64,000 nt of DNA from Pseudoruegeria sp. HB172150 (GTDB lineage: Bacteria; Pseudomonadota; Alphaproteobacteria; Rhodobacterales; Rhodobacteraceae), in NCBI RefSeq assembly GCF_013184805.1, contig NZ_JAATNG010000001.1, forward strand, positions 1,488,001 through 1,552,000, written 5' to 3'. Under the pieces are notes generated by a model. The model was given only the letters and a program-made list of their open reading frames with translations. It was not told the DNA's origin and did not search any database. This document shows positions 51,801-59,822 of the stretch, piece by piece; position 1 is the stretch's first letter, and each line of letters opens with the position of its first letter. The position numbers were made by a program, and so were the translations under genes.

Positions 51801-52250
51801 CTGGAAAGAGCCCGAGGTTTCATGGGGACGAGACAGAACCACCGTTCCGACATCGTCCGGGCTAACTGCGGTCTCGGTCCAGACGAGCTTTTTCATTGCC
51901 TGTTCCGGCGTTACCCATGGACCACCGGTTTCACTCCAGCCCGGCGACGCAGCGATGCCAACTTCAAAGCTATGCTTCTCGGCCTCGGACAGGGCAAATC
52001 GGAAGGCGTCGCGCCAACCGTCATCCATATAACTAAGACGCTTTTCTACGACTTGCGGTGTATACAGGCCCGCATCGAAGGCGTGAAACCCCGCGACGCC
52101 CACCTTTGCCATCCAGTCGATGTCCAAGGCGATACCTTCTTTGGTGACGTTCCCGTTCATCCAGTGCCACCAGACACGCGGTTTCGCGTCCTCCGGAGGA
52201 CAGCGGAAAGCCTTCAGTAGGGGATGCTCTGCTTCTGTCTTGACTGTCAT
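48858..52250 (-). CDS. GH106-like alpha-L-rhamnosidase family protein
   Basis: 1130 residues. PRVWWHWMNGNVTKEGIALDIDWMAKVGVAGFHAFDAG near residues 24-60 is the hallmark opening of GH106 alpha-L-rhamnosidases. A (beta/alpha)8-like core follows, then a discoidin-like jelly-roll region (SIGSKITHTAFP; IDIPAKRDRERLIIDLGEVREIAVLRVNGLEIAQRWTYPYRFDITDAVRVGVNQLEIEVTNLWRNRLIG) of GH2 sugar-binding type. The start at 52250 has TAAGG just upstream; no signal peptide, so it acts in the cytoplasm on imported glycosides. The rhamnoside specificity is inferred from the family. Confidence 0.82.
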   Translation of the reverse strand: MTVKTEAEHPLLKAFRCPPEDAKPRVWWHWMNGNVTKEGIALDIDWMAKVGVAGFHAFDAGLYTPQVVEKRLSYMDDGWRDAFRFALSEAEKHSFEVGIAASPGWSETGGPWVTPEQAMKKLVWTETAVSPDDVGTVVLSRPHETSGSFQNFPNPGHSAFGQTDLSEEERYYEDVRVIAFPLPDAEATSLNVTSVHSNDGPIAAEKLCDNDYVGAISISVPESDEAWVEFDLGEARTIRAVSVAMAPENWARPKVRRPAPRLGWLEASTDGKVYQALADIPGYELGRSSAPQHTVSLPTTTARYFRLRLASPPRDADHRTALFPPEKTKIQQHMLSQFVLHQGARLNRFEEKAGFGTLMDYYAAPGHCAEPAATVSVDQVIDLTHKMRPDGTLDWRPGAGRWMVLRIGMSLVGTKNHPASPEATGLEVDKLNRDHVKTYLDRYFRLYENAGGFELGKFGINAVVTDSWEAGIQNWTRGFAEEFHARRGYDIQGHLPALFGWIVGSDDATERFLWDFRKTIGEMVVDNHYGQIRESLDERGLIHYAESMERERPTLGDGMAFKKRSDVPMGAFWTRRAENEDMPNYGVDLRESASVANVYGKKFVAAESLTTNGTTNGWSDSPRTLKPFADRMLELGVNRFVMHTSVHQPLADTPPGLTLGPYGYCFNRHETWAHCAKAWVDYITRCSTLLQFGRTVADIGFLYGEEGPITAVYVEEDPREVPEGYTYDFINNDALHSELSVEDGMITARTGARYAVLYAGGQSCRMTVATVEKLRALVEAGATLIAERPIGSPSLADRDEDFTAACDALWGSGGPLLSRGVGRGRVCSGKPLARILDDLRLERDFDYSRTDAATRLAYLHRSADGTDLYFVRNTQARREATELSFRVTGREPEVWCPVTGKTRTASYRIGKERSYVQLILEPNETVFVVFSRPAERTEHVIPQPVINTLQEIHGPWTVQFQKGRGAPDNAEFDRLYCWTEHADPGIRHFSGTATYRSRIDIPAKRDRERLIIDLGEVREIAVLRVNGLEIAQRWTYPYRFDITDAVRVGVNQLEIEVTNLWRNRLIGDCRSIGSKITHTAFPVYTAASELIASGLLGPARLQCWSKDGGKEDCAEALNTKQEKETANGIR

Positions 52251-52325
52251 GTACCTTAGCCGAATTTGTCCGCGGCCCGGCATCATGACGGGCCGCGGAT
52301 GTTTGATCTAATAGAAGTTTTGGGA

Positions 52326-53600
52326 TCAGCTTGACTGGTAGGCTTCATCCATGCGGGACAGCATGTCGTTGACGCTCGCCTGCCCGCCAAGCAGTTCTTG
52401 GACGCCACTGAACAAAGTCTGCTGCACGCGCACGTTGGGCCAGCGTGTGTCCATATAGGGAACGCTCTTACCCTCATCGATCTTCGCCAGCATCTCGGCA
52501 AAGATCGGATCACGATCAGTCGCGCTGACCTGGTTCAGGCTTGGCAGCGCCTGGATCCGCGAAAGCTCGGTATCGATTTCTGGCGAAGCTAGGAACTGCA
52601 GAAATGCTTTGGCACCTTCCACGTCCTCGGCGTTCGCGTTGACGCCGAACCCCGCACTGGGGTTTGCCGGGATGTTGGTTTCTTCCGGATCATCGCTGCC
52701 AGGAAGCGGCCAGACGGTGAAGTTCTGATGTCCGGCGAAGCGGAAGATCGAGGCGTTCTGGCTGGAAACAACGATGGTCATGGCCGCCTCACCGGTGGCT
52801 ACCATCTGAAGCTGTTCTTCGACCGCAGTCCCATTTGGGTTGTCGTTGAAATAGCCCTTCTCAAGCATCTCAACATATTTCTCCATCGCTTCGACCCAGC
52901 CGTCAGAGCCGGCAAATGTCGCCTCACCGGACTGCATCTTGTCCGGGAATGAAGGATCGCGGCCGTAGACCAGCGTCGCAACGAGCGCGTAGGGAATGAG
53001 CTGCGTGATGAATCCTGTACCTGTGCCCAGCGACACAGGCACCTTGCCCGCTTGTTTGACCTTCTCGCATACGGCCATGAACTCTGACCAAGTCTTGGGC
53101 TGTTCGATCCCAAACTCGTCACGCACCTCATTGTTCACGTAGAGACCGATCATCGAAACGATGGGCGCATAGTAATAGACGCTATCCTGGAAGGACATCG
53201 CCGGTCGGAAGGCGTCGGGAATATTCTGCGAATAAGGCTCGCCCGACAAATCGGCCAGATAGCCTGCCTCGGCCAGGACCTGGCAACCCATGGGGTTGCC
53301 GCTTCCTGCCCAAACAGACAAGACATCCGCCGCGGTGCCTGACGACAGCTGTACACGCGCCGTGGTGTGGAGCTGGTCGGTGCTGGCGTAGTTCAGCCGC
53401 ATCCGCGAGCCAGGATTAGCTTCTAGAAAGCGAGGTACCAGTTCTTCAAAGGCGGGCCGCCATGTGCTCTGGACATAACCGCGCAAATTATAGTCTTCGG
53501 CGAGCGCCAGCCGACTGGTGAAGGGTGTCGCCAGCGCGGCGGCGCCCATCCCTTTCAGCAGGGACCGACGCCGTAGCGTCGGTTTAAGTTCATGGATCAT
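52326..53600 (-). CDS. Sugar ABC transporter substrate-binding protein, family 1
   Basis: 424 residues from the ATG at 53600, which has GGGAGG 6 nt upstream; a longer frame is unlikely. The N-terminus has a twin-arginine type signal (TLRRRSLLKGMGAAALATPFTSRLALAE), so export may be by Tat. The extracellular family 1 fold is visible in LSSGTAADVLSVWAGSGN, IVSMIGLYVNNEVRDEFGIEQPKTWSEFMAVCEKVKQAG and SSQNASIFRFAGHQNFTVWPLPG. It probably binds an oligosaccharide or glycoside cleaved by the GH106 enzyme downstream. Confidence 0.9.
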   Translation of the reverse strand: MIHELKPTLRRRSLLKGMGAAALATPFTSRLALAEDYNLRGYVQSTWRPAFEELVPRFLEANPGSRMRLNYASTDQLHTTARVQLSSGTAADVLSVWAGSGNPMGCQVLAEAGYLADLSGEPYSQNIPDAFRPAMSFQDSVYYYAPIVSMIGLYVNNEVRDEFGIEQPKTWSEFMAVCEKVKQAGKVPVSLGTGTGFITQLIPYALVATLVYGRDPSFPDKMQSGEATFAGSDGWVEAMEKYVEMLEKGYFNDNPNGTAVEEQLQMVATGEAAMTIVVSSQNASIFRFAGHQNFTVWPLPGSDDPEETNIPANPSAGFGVNANAEDVEGAKAFLQFLASPEIDTELSRIQALPSLNQVSATDRDPIFAEMLAKIDEGKSVPYMDTRWPNVRVQQTLFSGVQELLGGQASVNDMLSRMDEAYQSS

Positions 53601-53674
53601 GTCAAACCTCCCATTTGTAGGTTGCGCCGCATGGCGCTGTTTCCTGCTCCCCTCCCTGGGAGCAGTCGAATTCG

Positions 53675-54502
53675 CTAACCCTTCACACCACTTGCAAATC
53701 CGCGGATCATGCTGCGCTGAAGCACCAGGAAGGTTGCCAGGACCGGCAGGACACCGATCAGGAGCGCGGCGAAAATTGTTCCCCATTCGGTCACGTATTG
53801 GTCCACGAACGAGAAAATCGCGACCGGCACCGTGGCCCAGTCCGATCCGCTGAGATACAGCAGGGGAGTCAGAAAGTCGTTCCAGATGAAAACGCCGTTC
53901 AGGATCAAAACCGTTCCGGTGATCGGACGAAGCAAAGGCATCACGACCGCCACGAAGGTCAGTAGTTCTCCGGCCCCGTCGATCTTTGCCGCCTCTTCAT
54001 AGGCGCGGGGGATTGTCCTGATGAAACCCGCGTAAAGGAAGATAGTGAACGGCATCTGCAGCCCGGCATAGAATAGTACCAGCGACGCCGGCGACCCCAG
54101 CAATTGAATGTCGCGCATCGTCTGATAGAGCGGGATAAGTGCCAACTGGAACGGCAGGATCATTCCAGCGAGGAAGAAAACATAGAGCCCGTAGCCCAAC
54201 CGAGGTTTACAGCGTGCCACGAAGTAGGCGGCAGGCGCTCCGATCGCAACAAGGACCAGCAGGCTGCAGATCACTACTAGCGCGCTTGAGAAGATCGCGT
54301 CGCCCAGGTAGGCCTGCGACCAACCGGCCGAGAAGTTTCCGAGATACGGATCGAGCGGAACACTGAGCGGTGCTTCGCGCCAGTTCTCCTCGGACTTAAA
54401 GGCCAGGACGATCAGAATGTAGATCGGGAAGGCAAAAACCGCAGCGACAGCAATCATCACGATTTCCAGGAGAAAGCTGCCGATGGTGTAGCGCTTAGAC
54501 AT
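53675..54502 (-). CDS. Sugar ABC permease (MalG/UgpE type)
   Basis: 275 residues, six TM helices. The C-terminal coupling loop is EEAAKIDGAGELLTFVAVVMPLLRPITGTVLILNGVFIWNDFLTPLLYLS, the EAA motif of CUT1 permeases. MILPFQLALIPLYQTMRDIQLLGSPASLVLFYAGLQMPFTIFLYAGFIRTIP is the preceding conserved block. It overlaps the other permease gene by 8 bp. Confidence 0.93.
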   Translation of the reverse strand: MSKRYTIGSFLLEIVMIAVAAVFAFPIYILIVLAFKSEENWREAPLSVPLDPYLGNFSAGWSQAYLGDAIFSSALVVICSLLVLVAIGAPAAYFVARCKPRLGYGLYVFFLAGMILPFQLALIPLYQTMRDIQLLGSPASLVLFYAGLQMPFTIFLYAGFIRTIPRAYEEAAKIDGAGELLTFVAVVMPLLRPITGTVLILNGVFIWNDFLTPLLYLSGSDWATVPVAIFSFVDQYVTEWGTIFAALLIGVLPVLATFLVLQRSMIRGFASGVKG

Positions 54503-55433
54503 GCTCGATCTCCCGCTTTTTCAGAAGGTACGTGGCGGAATAGACGATGGTGGCGACGATGATCGCGAAGACGAGCGCGATGGAGGAGCCGTATCCAAAC
54601 TCCCCGAACTGAAAGCTCGTCTTGTAAATGATGGTCGACATGGTTTCGGTGGCGTACCCTGGGCCACCTGCGGTCAGCACGTAGATCTGATCAAAGAACT
54701 TAAGGCCGGTGATCAAAGCGATCACCACGTTCACCGTCATGGCTGGTGCGAGCATGGGAAGGATTACGGACCAAAGGCGGCGGACCGGACCGGCCCCGTC
54801 GATCTTAGCGGCTTCGATCAGTTCTTCCGGCACCTTCTGCAGACCTGCGAGAAAGATGACCATGGCGAGGCCGACCTGACTCCAACTCGTAACGAAGATG
54901 ACGCAGAACAGCGCCCAGCCAGGATCGCCCAACCATTGCTGCTCCCAGTTGCCGAGACCCGCCGCTTCCAGGAGTTGGTTCAGCGCGCCATTACTGGAAA
55001 AGATGTAACGCCAGACGAAAGACATGATTACCGGTGTCAGGACGACCGGCATGAAGAAGATCATGCGCAGAAAATTCCGGGTTCTGATCTGAGTATTGAG
55101 GGCAAGCGCCAGCAAGAGTCCGATGACAATCTTCGCCACCAGGAGGGACCCCGCCATGACCAGTGTCGTGGATATAGACGCACGTGCCTGTGGATCTGAG
55201 GCGAGCCGGCGGAAATTTTCTAGGCCGACGAAGCTGCGATCGTTGGACAGGCCATCCCAGTCTGTGAAGGCGAAACCAGTGCCGGCAATCATTGGATAGA
55301 CAATGACGAAGCCATAGACGGCGATCGCGGGAAGCACGAATCCCCAGCTCACGCCGGCGCTTAGCAACCGTTTTGAGTTGCTGCCGAGTTTGGCGAATGT
55401 GACCTCGACATGTGCGGCGCTGTCAGAGGACAT
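54495..55433 (-). CDS. Sugar ABC permease (MalF/UgpA type)
   Basis: 312 residues, six TM helices. The coupling motif is EELIEAAKIDGAGPVRRLWSVILPMLAPAMTVNVVIALITGLKFFDQIYVLTAGGPGYATETMSTIIYKTSFQFGEFGYGSSIAL. First gene of the minus-strand operon (permease, permease, binding protein, GH106, ATPase). Its promoter region at 55434-55716 holds two LacI-type operators. Confidence 0.93.
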   Translation of the reverse strand: MSSDSAAHVEVTFAKLGSNSKRLLSAGVSWGFVLPAIAVYGFVIVYPMIAGTGFAFTDWDGLSNDRSFVGLENFRRLASDPQARASISTTLVMAGSLLVAKIVIGLLLALALNTQIRTRNFLRMIFFMPVVLTPVIMSFVWRYIFSSNGALNQLLEAAGLGNWEQQWLGDPGWALFCVIFVTSWSQVGLAMVIFLAGLQKVPEELIEAAKIDGAGPVRRLWSVILPMLAPAMTVNVVIALITGLKFFDQIYVLTAGGPGYATETMSTIIYKTSFQFGEFGYGSSIALVFAIIVATIVYSATYLLKKREIEHV

Positions 55434-55581
55434 GTCTGGCGGACCCGGCCAAAGGGCAATGCAATCTGCGGGGCATCTCTTTGAAACAGAATATGAAATT
55501 CCTCCTCACGTCGTCCTCCTCCTTAGCGACGTTTCGATCCGCGGGTGCTGACTCGCACCTCATTTTCAGGGAACGGTATAG

Positions 55582-55624
55582 TGTAAAGCGCTTTACATCA
55601 AGACGATTCGTAAAGCGCTTTACA
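55582..55624. promoter_or_regulatory. Tandem LacI-family operators
   Basis: TGTAAAGCGCTTTACA at 55582-55597 and CGTAAAGCGCTTTACA at 55609-55624 share the perfect core GTAAAGC/GCTTTAC with the central CG of LacI-family sites. Their centres are 27 bp apart. They lie between the permease gene and the divergent LacI gene, so the repressor can govern both. Confidence 0.9.
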
Positions 55625-55716
55625 AAGATTCCTTGCAACCACCTCGGGCAATTGTGTACGCCTGAAAGGCCGCTTCGCGGCGCACGCCGCAGGGCAAAGG
55701 GGACGGTCGAAGAAAG

Positions 55717-56721
55717 ATGGTAAAGAAAGCGAAACCTACGATTTACACGGTTGCTGAAGACGCAGGCGTGTCGATTGCTGCCGTTTCGAAAGTATTGCGC
55801 GATGCGTATGGTGTAAGCGATGTTCTGCGCGAACGCGTTCAGGCCTCAATTGATAAACTAGGCTACCGCCCACGCACCTCGGCACGGGGATTGCGGGGAA
55901 GGACTTATGCTCTCGGCACCGTCATCAGTGACATGCGAAACACTTTCCTTCCGGACATCATGGAAGGAATGCGGGCCGGCCTTGCCAACACGCCGTACCG
56001 GAACCTGATAGGCGTCAGCAACCGCTCGACCGATACCGAAACGCAGGTTCTTGAATCGATGATCGACCACAACATGGATGGTGTCATCCTTGTCGCGCCA
56101 CAGATGCCTGCATCCACGATCGAACGTTTTGCCAACATTATTCCGACCGTGGTGATAGGCCACCATACCCGCCAGCAAGCCAGCTATGACACGGTCAACG
56201 CTGATGATGAGTCTGGCGCGAAACTCGTGGTAGAGCATTGTGTGTCGCGCGGTCTGCGCGACATCGTGATGTTCAGCGGCAAAACCCCGAATCAGGAAAC
56301 GAGCGTCATCACGCAACGGGAGACCGGATACCGTGACGCGATGGAGACACATGGGCTGACCGACAAGGTCAGGATCGTCCGCGCGGCCGAATTGGGTGGT
56401 GCGCTGCACGGTGAACAACTCGACCTGCTGCTAAAGGAGCCGCTTACAGAGGCAGTCTTTTGCTGGAGCGACCAGCTTGCAATCCGGCTCCTGGCCGCGT
56501 TGGAAGAAAGGAAACTTCGTGTACCAACTGATATATCGGTAGTCGGCTTCGACAACTCGTCAACTGCCGCCCTACCACAGATCAGCCTTACCAGTGTCGA
56601 CCAGTCCGGTATCGGGTTGGGCAAAGCGGCGATTGAACTCATGCTGGACCGGATAGCCGGTCGAGCAGAGGCCGAACATAGATTGCTGGATGTGGCCCTC
56701 GTTGGACGGCGTACTGCCTGA
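55717..56721 (+). CDS. LacI family transcriptional regulator
   Basis: 334 residues. The DNA-binding domain is PTIYTVAEDAGVSIAAVSKVLRDAYGVSDVLRERVQASIDKLGYRPRTSARGLRGR, including the hinge helix. The periplasmic-binding-protein-like effector domain follows (GTVISDMRNTFLPDIMEGMRAGL...VVGFDNSSTAALPQISLTSVDQSGIGLGKAAIELML). It is divergent from the rhamnosidase/ABC operon, with its two operators in the shared promoter region. It probably represses the operon until a sugar (perhaps a rhamnoside) appears. Confidence 0.94.
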   Translation: MVKKAKPTIYTVAEDAGVSIAAVSKVLRDAYGVSDVLRERVQASIDKLGYRPRTSARGLRGRTYALGTVISDMRNTFLPDIMEGMRAGLANTPYRNLIGVSNRSTDTETQVLESMIDHNMDGVILVAPQMPASTIERFANIIPTVVIGHHTRQQASYDTVNADDESGAKLVVEHCVSRGLRDIVMFSGKTPNQETSVITQRETGYRDAMETHGLTDKVRIVRAAELGGALHGEQLDLLLKEPLTEAVFCWSDQLAIRLLAALEERKLRVPTDISVVGFDNSSTAALPQISLTSVDQSGIGLGKAAIELMLDRIAGRAEAEHRLLDVALVGRRTA

Positions 56722-57002
56722 CCGGAGGTAAATACACCTTTTACCTTGCTTCAGAACCGGGTTTGCGACGCCTCGTGAGTTGCGATGTATTGAAAGTCGA
56801 TCAACGGTCGCTTGTACGAGGCCCGGCGTAAGGCCGCCCTTCGCCTTAGACGACTCTAGCAAAATGCCTCGTCGACTTTCAATGTGGCCTCTTTAGAAGA
56901 CCGGAACTCGCGAGTGCAGGCGAGAGCTTCCGCGCGTTCCGAAGGCCGCCCGTCGCCGGCTTGACGTTGTAGAAAGCATGAATTAGACAGCCGAACTGCT
57001 GA
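56722..57002. other. Gap before tRNA-Gly with a long-range inverted repeat
   Basis: No gene. TTGAAAGTCGA at 56790-56800 is repeated inverted as TCGACTTTCAA at 56872-56882, 71 bp apart. This could be the ends of a tiny mobile remnant or a large hairpin. Composition is mixed. Nothing else was recognised. Confidence 0.35.
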
Positions 57003-57077
<75 letters not shown>

Positions 57078-57225
57078 GAAATCCCTTTCCGACAATCACC
57101 TGCAAAGTTGTTGCACTTCGTTTGGCACGGGGGCGAGTTCAAGTGCAAATCGCCAGTCGACCCAACCACCGACCGGTTCCTTCACCGCCAAACAAGTACC
57201 CTTAACGGTTGACCGGCATTTGTAT

Positions 57226-57265
57226 TTCCGTTGCGGAATTTGCATATGTCATGCGGACATTTGCA
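57226..57265 (+). promoter_or_regulatory. Repeat-rich promoter region of peptide-type ABC operon
   Basis: TTCCG-TTG-CGGAA inverted repeat (57226-57238) overlaps a direct repeat: TGCGGAATTTGCA (57232) and TGCGGACATTTGCA (57252), exactly 20 bp apart. They lie 56-95 bp upstream of the operon's first start codon. A regulator binding on one DNA face is plausible; the LysR gene at the window end is a candidate. Confidence 0.45.
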
Positions 57266-57320
57266 ATTTTTTCACAATCGTCGCATTGCTAGGCTTGTGG
57301 CGATCAAAGGGAGGATCATC

Positions 57321-58850
57321 ATGCAGATGATACGCTGGCGCACTTTTTGCGCCGCGGGTGCTGTTGCGCTCGCATCCGTGACCGGGTCTGCCGCGGCCGG
57401 GCCGGACGACGATACACTCCGTATCGCCATGGCCGAGGAAATCCTGAACCTCGACTACAACTACACCACCAAGCGCGAATACATCATTCTGGCGCAGTTG
57501 ACCGACGCGACGCTGTTCGACCTCGACCCCGAGACGCAGGAGTTCAACCCGTCTATCGCGACCGGGTATGAATGGGTCGACGACATGACGCTGGACATCA
57601 CGCTGCGCGACGACGTGGCGTTCCACGACGGCTCTCCGCTGACGGCCGAGGACGTGGCCTATTCCTACAACTGGATCAACAATCCCGACAGTGAATCGAA
57701 CGCCTCGGGCGTGGTCGAGCGCTGGCTGGACAATGCCGAAGTTACTAGCCCGACATCGGTACGATTCCACCTGAAATCGGTTTATCCACTGGTTCTGCGT
57801 GACATGGCCAACCGGATCATGATCCGCAAGGACGGCACCTATGGCGAAGGCGCGGACATTGACCGCGACGCGATGGCCAGCGACCTGATCGCGACCGGCC
57901 CCTACAAGGTGGTCAGCTTCGAGCCGGGCACCGAACTGGTGCTGGAGCGGTTTGACGAGTTCTTCGGTGAAGCTCCCGCGATCCAAAAGATCGTGGTGCG
58001 CAACATCCCGGATGTCGGCACCCAGCAGGCTGAACTAATGTCGGGCGGCATCGACTGGATGTTCAAGGTTCCGCTGGACTTGGCCGAAAGCCTGGGCGCC
58101 ACTCCGATGGCCGAACATCTGAGCGGACCGGACCTGCGGGTGGGCTTTCTGGTGCTGGACGCGGGCGGCTACACTGATCCCGAGGGTCCCCTGACCAACG
58201 TGCTGGTGCGCCGCGCGATCAATCACGCGCTCAACACCAAGGAAATGGCCGAGTACCTGATCGGCGGGTCGGCAGAGGCGATTCACACTGCCTGTCACCC
58301 GGCACAGTTCGGCTGCGACCAGAGCGTCGTTGAATACCCCTATGACCCCGAGAAGGCGAAGGAACTGTTAGCCGAGGCCGGCTATCCCGAAGGCTTCCCG
58401 CTGGAGCTGTGGGCCTATCGCGACAAGGCGGCCTCTGAAGCCATCGCGTCGGATCTGACCGCCATCGGGATCGAGGTAGACCTGCGCTATGTCAAGCTGG
58501 AAAGCCTGAACCAGGCCCGCGCCGCGCGTGAGATCCCCGCCTACTTCGGCACCTGGGGCTCGGGCGGCACCGCCGACACCGCGGCCATCGCGCGGATCCA
58601 CTTCGACGAGGAATCCGACCGCAACATGTCGGGCGACACGGCGCTGGCCGATCTGGTCCTGTCTGCCGAACAGACGGCGGATCAGGAGAAGCGCAAGGAG
58701 ATCTATTCCGAAGCCATCGGCAAGATCGCCGAGGACGCTTACTGGGCGCCGCTCTTCTCCTACTCGGCGAACTACCTGGTCTCGCCCCAACTGGATTTCC
58801 CGCTGGACCCCGACGGTCTGCCGCGGCTTCAGAATTCCAGCTGGAAGTGA
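57321..58850 (+). CDS. ABC substrate-binding protein, family 5
   Basis: 509 residues from the ATG at 57321, with GGGAGG 7 nt upstream. A signal peptide (to about residue 28, ending SAAAG) precedes a peptide/opine receptor fold: DDTLRIAMAEEILNLDYNYTTKREYIILAQLTDATLFDLDPETQEFNPSIATGYEW, then DVAFHDGSPLTAEDVAYSYNWINNP. The ligand may be a peptide or an amino-polycarboxylate, given the lyase gene downstream (inferred). A GC hairpin separates it from the permeases. Confidence 0.9.
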   Translation: MQMIRWRTFCAAGAVALASVTGSAAAGPDDDTLRIAMAEEILNLDYNYTTKREYIILAQLTDATLFDLDPETQEFNPSIATGYEWVDDMTLDITLRDDVAFHDGSPLTAEDVAYSYNWINNPDSESNASGVVERWLDNAEVTSPTSVRFHLKSVYPLVLRDMANRIMIRKDGTYGEGADIDRDAMASDLIATGPYKVVSFEPGTELVLERFDEFFGEAPAIQKIVVRNIPDVGTQQAELMSGGIDWMFKVPLDLAESLGATPMAEHLSGPDLRVGFLVLDAGGYTDPEGPLTNVLVRRAINHALNTKEMAEYLIGGSAEAIHTACHPAQFGCDQSVVEYPYDPEKAKELLAEAGYPEGFPLELWAYRDKAASEAIASDLTAIGIEVDLRYVKLESLNQARAAREIPAYFGTWGSGGTADTAAIARIHFDEESDRNMSGDTALADLVLSAEQTADQEKRKEIYSEAIGKIAEDAYWAPLFSYSANYLVSPQLDFPLDPDGLPRLQNSSWK

Positions 58851-58859
58851 CACCTTAAT

Positions 58860-58885
58860 CGCGGGGGCCGCAACCGGCCCCCGCG
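58860..58885 (+). promoter_or_regulatory. Intercistronic stem-loop after binding-protein gene
   Basis: CGCGGGGGCC/GGCCCCCGCG, a 10-bp perfect stem with a 6-nt loop and no T-tract, 10 bp past the stop codon. Such hairpins protect the binding-protein message and lower expression of the permease genes behind it. Confidence 0.6.
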
Positions 58886-58904
58886 ACCCGGAGGACCCCA
58901 ATAC

Positions 58905-59822
58905 ATGTTGCGATACATCGCACTGCGCGGGCTGCTTGCCCTGCTTGTCGCCTTCACCGTTTCGCTGGCCGCGTTCCTTCTGCTGAACGTGGCCGCGGAC
59001 CCGGCCCAGGCCATCGCCGGTGAAGATGCGACGCCGGACGTGGTCGAGGCGATCCGCGCCCGCTACGGGCTAGACCGGCCGCTGAGCGTCCGCTACTTCG
59101 ACTGGCTCGGCGGGGTGCTGCAGGGCGATTTCGGCGAAAGCTATTACTGGCACAAGCCGGTGGCGGCGCTGGTCGCCGACCGGGCGGACGAGACGATCAC
59201 GCTGGCCTTCTCGGCGCTGGCCGTCACCATCGTGATCGCCATTCCGCTGGGCGCGCTGGCGGCTCTGAACCCGAACAGCTGGATCGACCGTTTTGCCCTG
59301 GGCGTCGCTGTTTCCGCTCAGGCGGTGCCGAACTTCTGGCTGGGCCTGATCATGATCATTCTGTTCGCGGTGATGATCCCGATTTTCCCCGTTTCCGGCG
59401 ACGACACGTGGAAGCATTTCGTGCTGCCCGCCTTCGTGCTTGGCGCGTCTTCGGTTCCCGCCGTGATGCGCCTGACCCGCACCGGCCTGATCGAGGTGAT
59501 GGGAGCGGATTACATCCGCACCGCTCGGTCCAAGGGCTTTCGCGGCTGGCAGCTTTTGCGACGCCATGCGCTACGTAACGCGATCCTGCCGGTGATTTCC
59601 GTGCTTGCCGTGCAGCTTGGCCAGAAATTCGGCGGCTCAGTCATCACCGAGTCCATCTTCGCCATCAACGGACTTGGACGGCTGGCACTTGAATCGATCC
59701 TCGGCGCGGACATTCCGACAGTGCAGATGCTGATCTTCGTCTTCGCCATCGTCTTCGTGGCCATGAACCTGCTTGCTGACATCCTGAACGCGGCGCTGGA
59801 CCCGAGGATCCGGATCGGATGA
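58905..59822 (+). CDS. Peptide-type ABC permease (DppB-like)
   Basis: 305 residues, six TM helices. ATPDVVEAIRARYGLDRPLSVRYFDWLGGVLQGDFGESYYWHKPVAALVADRADETITLAF is the typical DppB N-terminal block. The coupling loop is LIEVMGADYIRTARSKGFRGWQLLRRHALRNAILPVI, and GGSVITESIFAINGLGRLALESILGADIPTVQMLI is the conserved C-terminal block. It overlaps the next permease by 4 bp (ATGA). Confidence 0.94.
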   Translation: MLRYIALRGLLALLVAFTVSLAAFLLLNVAADPAQAIAGEDATPDVVEAIRARYGLDRPLSVRYFDWLGGVLQGDFGESYYWHKPVAALVADRADETITLAFSALAVTIVIAIPLGALAALNPNSWIDRFALGVAVSAQAVPNFWLGLIMIILFAVMIPIFPVSGDDTWKHFVLPAFVLGASSVPAVMRLTRTGLIEVMGADYIRTARSKGFRGWQLLRRHALRNAILPVISVLAVQLGQKFGGSVITESIFAINGLGRLALESILGADIPTVQMLIFVFAIVFVAMNLLADILNAALDPRIRIG

